Shown in pieces: positions 61,208 through 64,000 of a stretch of DNA of 64,000 bases. The notes beneath the pieces were generated by a model. It was not told the origin of the DNA. It saw nothing but the letters and a program-made list of their open reading frames with translations, and did no database searches. Made by a program: the position numbers and the translations under genes. How positions within the stretch are numbered: position 1 is the first letter of the stretch; every line of letters starts with the position of its first letter. The stretch covers positions 10,812 to 74,811 of the forward strand of contig JBEBCD010000080.1 in the NCBI GenBank assembly GCA_041158045.1, in the 5' to 3' direction. The DNA is from CAXRBC01 sp041158045 (lineage in GTDB: Bacteria; Actinomycetota; Acidimicrobiia; Acidimicrobiales; Ilumatobacteraceae).

Positions 61208-61977
61208 GCCACCTCGAGCACCTCACGCTGAAGGTCTGGCGCCAGCCGGGCCCCGACGCACCCGGCAGATTCGAGACCCACGTGGTGGAGCGGATCAGCG
61301 ACGAGGCGTCGTTCCTCGAGATGCTCGACCAGCTCAACGAGCGGCTCGTCGCGGAGGGCAAGGAGGCGATCGTCTTCGACCACGACTGCCGCGAGGGGAT
61401 CTGCGGCACCTGCTCGCTCATGATCGACGGTCGCGCGCACGGGCCGAAGCGCGCGACGACCACGTGCCAGCTCCACATGCGGTCCTTCTCGAGCGGCGAC
61501 ACGATCGTCGTCGAGCCGTGGCGCGCCGCGGCGTTCCCCGTCGTGCGGGACCTCATGGTGGACCGCAGCGCCTTCGACCGCATCATCGAGGCGGGCGGCT
61601 ACATCACCGCGCCGACCGGCGGCGCGCCCGACGCCAACCTCATCCCCGTGCCCAAGCCGGTGGCCGACGCCGCGATGGACGCCGCCGCCTGCATCGGGTG
61701 CGGGGCGTGCGTGGCGGCGTGCCCCAACGGCGCGGCCAACCTCTTCACCGGCGCCAAGATCGCGCACCTCAACGTGCTCCCGCAGGGCCAGGCGGAGCGC
61801 CACGCCCGCGCCGAGGCGATGGTGGAGACCATGGACGAGCGCTTCGGCTCGTGCACCAACCACGGCGAGTGCTCCGCGGCGTGCCCGAAGGAGATCCCCC
61901 TCGACGTCATCGCGCTGATGCACCGCGACTACCGGTCGGCGAAGATCACCAACCGCAGGGACCTGAGCCGCCGCTGA
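61204..61977 (+). CDS. sdhB: Succinate dehydrogenase iron-sulfur subunit
   Basis: Electron-transfer subunit, 257 residues from GTG 61204. The [2Fe-2S] ligands lie in [15 protein letters not shown] and TTTCQLHM, the [4Fe-4S] set in [15 protein letters not shown], and the last cluster in [15 protein letters not shown]. Third gene of sdhCAB. Upstream open frame is a shadow of sdhA. Confidence 0.96.
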
Positions 61978-61993
61978 CGGCGGCGGGGCGCGC

Positions 61994-62620
61994 GTGTCGG
62001 GACTGCTGGGCGACGTCGCGGGCTGGGTCCAGGACGTCATCGAGCGCCTCGGCGCGCTCGGGGTGGCGGTCCTCGTGGTGCTGGAGAACGTCTTTCCCCC
62101 GATCCCGTCGGAGATCGTGCTGCCGTTCGCCGGCTTCGTCGCCGCGCGCGGCGACGGCTCGGTGGCGGGGATGATCGTCGCCGCGACGCTCGGCGCGGTC
62201 GTCGGGGCCCTCGTGCTCTACGCGCTCGCCGCCGCGATCGGCGACCGGCGGCTGCACGCCTTCGTCGGCCGGGCGGGTCGGTGGTTCGGCGTGTCGACGG
62301 GGGACCTCGAGCGGGCCGAGCGGTGGTTCGACCGGCACGCGACGTCGGCGGTGCTCCTGGGCCGGTGCGTACCGATCGTGCGGTCCGTGGTGTCGATCCC
62401 CGCCGGCTTTCGGCGCATGCGGCTCCTGCCCTTCGTCGCGCTCACGGCCGCGGGCAGCGCGGTGTGGAATGCGGCGCTCATCGGCGCCGGCGCCGCGCTC
62501 GGCGACCAGTGGGAGCGCGTCGAGCCGTGGGTGGGTGCGCTCCAGTGGCTCGTGGTGGCCGCCGCCGCGGTGCTCCTCGCGCGCGTCGTCGTGGCGCGCC
62601 TCCGCCGCCGCGCGGCCTGA
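61994..62620 (+). CDS. DedA family membrane protein
   Basis: 208 residues, GTG start. LENVFPPIPSEIVLPFAGF is the DedA re-entrant-loop signature and GRCVPIVRSVVSIPAGFRRM the second conserved stretch, with four to five further hydrophobic segments. DedA proteins act in lipid scrambling (undecaprenyl phosphate or phosphatidylethanolamine recycling) and membrane homeostasis. It follows sdhB by 16 bp. Confidence 0.92.
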   Translation: MSGLLGDVAGWVQDVIERLGALGVAVLVVLENVFPPIPSEIVLPFAGFVAARGDGSVAGMIVAATLGAVVGALVLYALAAAIGDRRLHAFVGRAGRWFGVSTGDLERAERWFDRHATSAVLLGRCVPIVRSVVSIPAGFRRMRLLPFVALTAAGSAVWNAALIGAGAALGDQWERVEPWVGALQWLVVAAAAVLLARVVVARLRRRAA

Positions 62621-62642
62621 CCGACGGGGACGCCGGGGCGAC

Positions 62643-63605
62643 GTGGAGGCGGGGGACGTCGTCGCGCTCGCGAGCACCGTGCGCAGCGGCGCCGAGGAGT
62701 CGGTGCACCACGGCGCGCTCGTCGGCCTCGCCCCGGATGGCTCCGTCGCCTTCGCCCTCGGCAACCCCGACGCGATCGTCTTCCCCCGGTCCTCGATGAA
62801 GCCGCTGCAGGCCACCGCGATGGTGCGGGAGGGCCTGCGCCTCCCGGCGCGCCTCCTCGCGCTCGTGTGCGCGAGCCACGACGGGCGCGCCGAGCACCTC
62901 GCGGCGGCGCGCGAGATCCTCGCGGGGGCGGGGCTCGACGAGGCGGCACTCGCCAACACGCCGGACCACCCGCTCGACGACGAGGAGGCGCGCCGCGCGG
63001 TGGCCGCCGGCGTCGCGCGCTCGTCGCTGCAGATGAACTGCTCGGGCAAGCACGCCGGCATGCTCGCCACCTGCGCGGCGCGCGGCTGGCCGACCGACGC
63101 GTCGTACCTGTCGCCGGCGCACCCGCTCCAGCGCGCGATCACCGACGCGCTGCCCGGGCTCGCCGGCGCGCCCGCGGCACACGTCGCGGTCGACGGGTGC
63201 GGCGCACCGGCGCACGCGCTGCCGCTCGTGGCGCTCGCGCGCGGGGTGCGCGCCGTGGCGACGGCGCGCGACGGCGCCGGGCGCGAGGTGGCCGACGCGA
63301 TGCGCGCGCACCCCGGGATGGTCGGCGGGCCGACGCGCGACGTCACGCTCCTGATGCGCGGGATCCCCGGCGCGGTCGCGAAGGACGGCGCCGAGGGCGT
63401 CTACGTGGCGGCGCTCCCCGACGGGCGCGCCGTCGCGCTGAAGGTCGCCGACGGGGCGAATCGCGCGCGGCCGCCGCTCATGCGGGCCGCGCTCGCGGCG
63501 CTCGGCATCGACGTCTCGGGCGTGGATCCTGCGGCGTGGGCGTCCCCCGTGATGGGCCACGGGCGGGTCGTGGGGGAGGTGCGCGTCACCGCGGGACTCG
63601 GGTGA
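62643..63605 (+). CDS. Asparaginase II-like (Rhizobium type) protein
   Basis: 320 residues from GTG 62643. FPRSSMKPLQATAM, CASHDGRAEHLAAAREIL, LQMNCSGKHAGMLATC (catalytic Ser-Lys-like SGKH) and VDGCGAPAHALPL are motifs of the PF06089 L-asparaginase II family, distinct from the EcAII threonine amidohydrolases. It should hydrolyse asparagine to aspartate and ammonia in the cytoplasm. Alternative starts upstream overlap dedA and were rejected. Confidence 0.9.
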   Translation: MEAGDVVALASTVRSGAEESVHHGALVGLAPDGSVAFALGNPDAIVFPRSSMKPLQATAMVREGLRLPARLLALVCASHDGRAEHLAAAREILAGAGLDEAALANTPDHPLDDEEARRAVAAGVARSSLQMNCSGKHAGMLATCAARGWPTDASYLSPAHPLQRAITDALPGLAGAPAAHVAVDGCGAPAHALPLVALARGVRAVATARDGAGREVADAMRAHPGMVGGPTRDVTLLMRGIPGAVAKDGAEGVYVAALPDGRAVALKVADGANRARPPLMRAALAALGIDVSGVDPAAWASPVMGHGRVVGEVRVTAGLG

Positions 63606-63654
63606 CGCGGAGGGCGCGCGGAGCGCGCCATTGCCCGGATCGTGCGACGGGCGG

Positions 63655-64000
63655 TCAGTCGCGGGGTGCGAACCAGCTGCGCACGAGCGGCTCGAAGTGC
63701 TCGAGGGGCTCGCTGCGGTAGTCGGGGTCGAAGGCGACCTGGTCGTAGCGGGCGCAGAACTCCTCGGTGCGGGCGTAGTGCTCGTGGCCGGCGAAGCGGT
63801 CGCGCGCGTGCCGGTCGCCGCCGACGTGGTGCCAGAAGTAGTAGCCTTGGAAGTAGCCGTGGTGCGCGACCATCCAGTGGTTGGCCGCGGAGACGACGGG
63901 CTCGAGGACGGCCGCGGCGATGGCCTCGTGGTTGTAGGGCGCGAGGTTGTCGCCGATGTCGTGGATGAGCGCGCAGAGGACGTACTCCTCGTCGCGGCCG
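63655..64000 (-). CDS. HD-domain protein, C-terminal part (5' end outside window)
   Basis: The minus-strand frame is open to the window edge and lacks its start. LIHDIGDNLAPYNHEAIAA carries the HD pair, followed by GYFQGYYFWHHVGGDRHARD and FCARYDQVAFDPDY, resembling HD-domain phosphohydrolase/oxygenase-like proteins (the PhnZ or inositol-oxygenase style subset). An internal ATG at 63873 begins after the HD motif and is not the true start. Substrate unknown. Confidence 0.75.
   Translation of the reverse strand, partial: GRDEEYVLCALIHDIGDNLAPYNHEAIAAAVLEPVVSAANHWMVAHHGYFQGYYFWHHVGGDRHARDRFAGHEHYARTEEFCARYDQVAFDPDYRSEPLEHFEPLVRSWFAPRD

Overview
The window is one continuous, very G+C-rich stretch (75% in one 60-base line counted, 43081-43140) from an actinobacterial chromosome. 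GTG starts are common, genes are tightly packed, and neighbours often overlap by 4 bp (ATGA or GTGA). The protein style (short adenylate kinase, Zn-type uS14 and bL36, [3Fe-4S] ferredoxin with P450, type-B succinate dehydrogenase) suggests Actinomycetota. A deep lineage such as Acidimicrobiia is my best guess, from recollection of protein families and not from any search.

Region 1 (1-24 kb) is the translation/transcription supercluster: rpoC (3' end), rpsL, rpsG, fusA, tuf, rpsJ, then a membrane-anchored HtrA-type protease, then rplC to rplO, secY, adk, infA, rpmJ, rpsM, rpsK, rpsD, rpoA, rplQ, truA, rplM and rpsI. The protease splits the S10 operon between rpsJ and rplC. A promoter and a perfect 9-bp hairpin precede rplC.

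Region 2 (24-37 kb) holds cell-wall precursor and housekeeping genes: glmM, a giant 1141-residue GlmS-like protein, acpS, alr, the tRNA t6A genes tsaE-tsaB-rimI-tsaD in one overlapping run, dusB, maf, and groES-groEL behind a CIRCE operator.

Region 3 (36.8-43.4 kb) holds two small proteins, a CoA-pyrophosphatase-like NUDIX gene and, on the minus strand, an FMN riboswitch driving ribD-ribBA-ribH plus a secreted phospholipase A2-like gene. A small membrane protein gene is divergent from guaA.

Region 4 (43.4-50.2 kb) is the accessory-looking part. It starts with a low-G+C hexapeptide acyltransferase gene, the only clearly foreign-looking gene. It continues with an NlpC/P60 hydrolase, a dienelactone-hydrolase-like gene, a ferredoxin-P450 pair, a PcrA/UvrD helicase and a membrane-anchored unknown.

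Region 5 (50.2-64 kb) is central metabolism: a stand-alone B12-binding mutase subunit, sucC-sucD, an AT3/SGNH acyltransferase, malate dehydrogenase, an SCP2-like protein, the proton-pumping pyrophosphatase, sdhC-sdhA-sdhB, DedA, an asparaginase II-like protein and a partial HD-domain protein.

A recurring signal across regions 2-5 is a TAnnnT -10 box 6-9 nt before the start codon, which suggests widespread leaderless transcription. No tRNA, rRNA, CRISPR array, insertion sequence or phage gene was seen. No gene-free stretch exceeds 300 bases.
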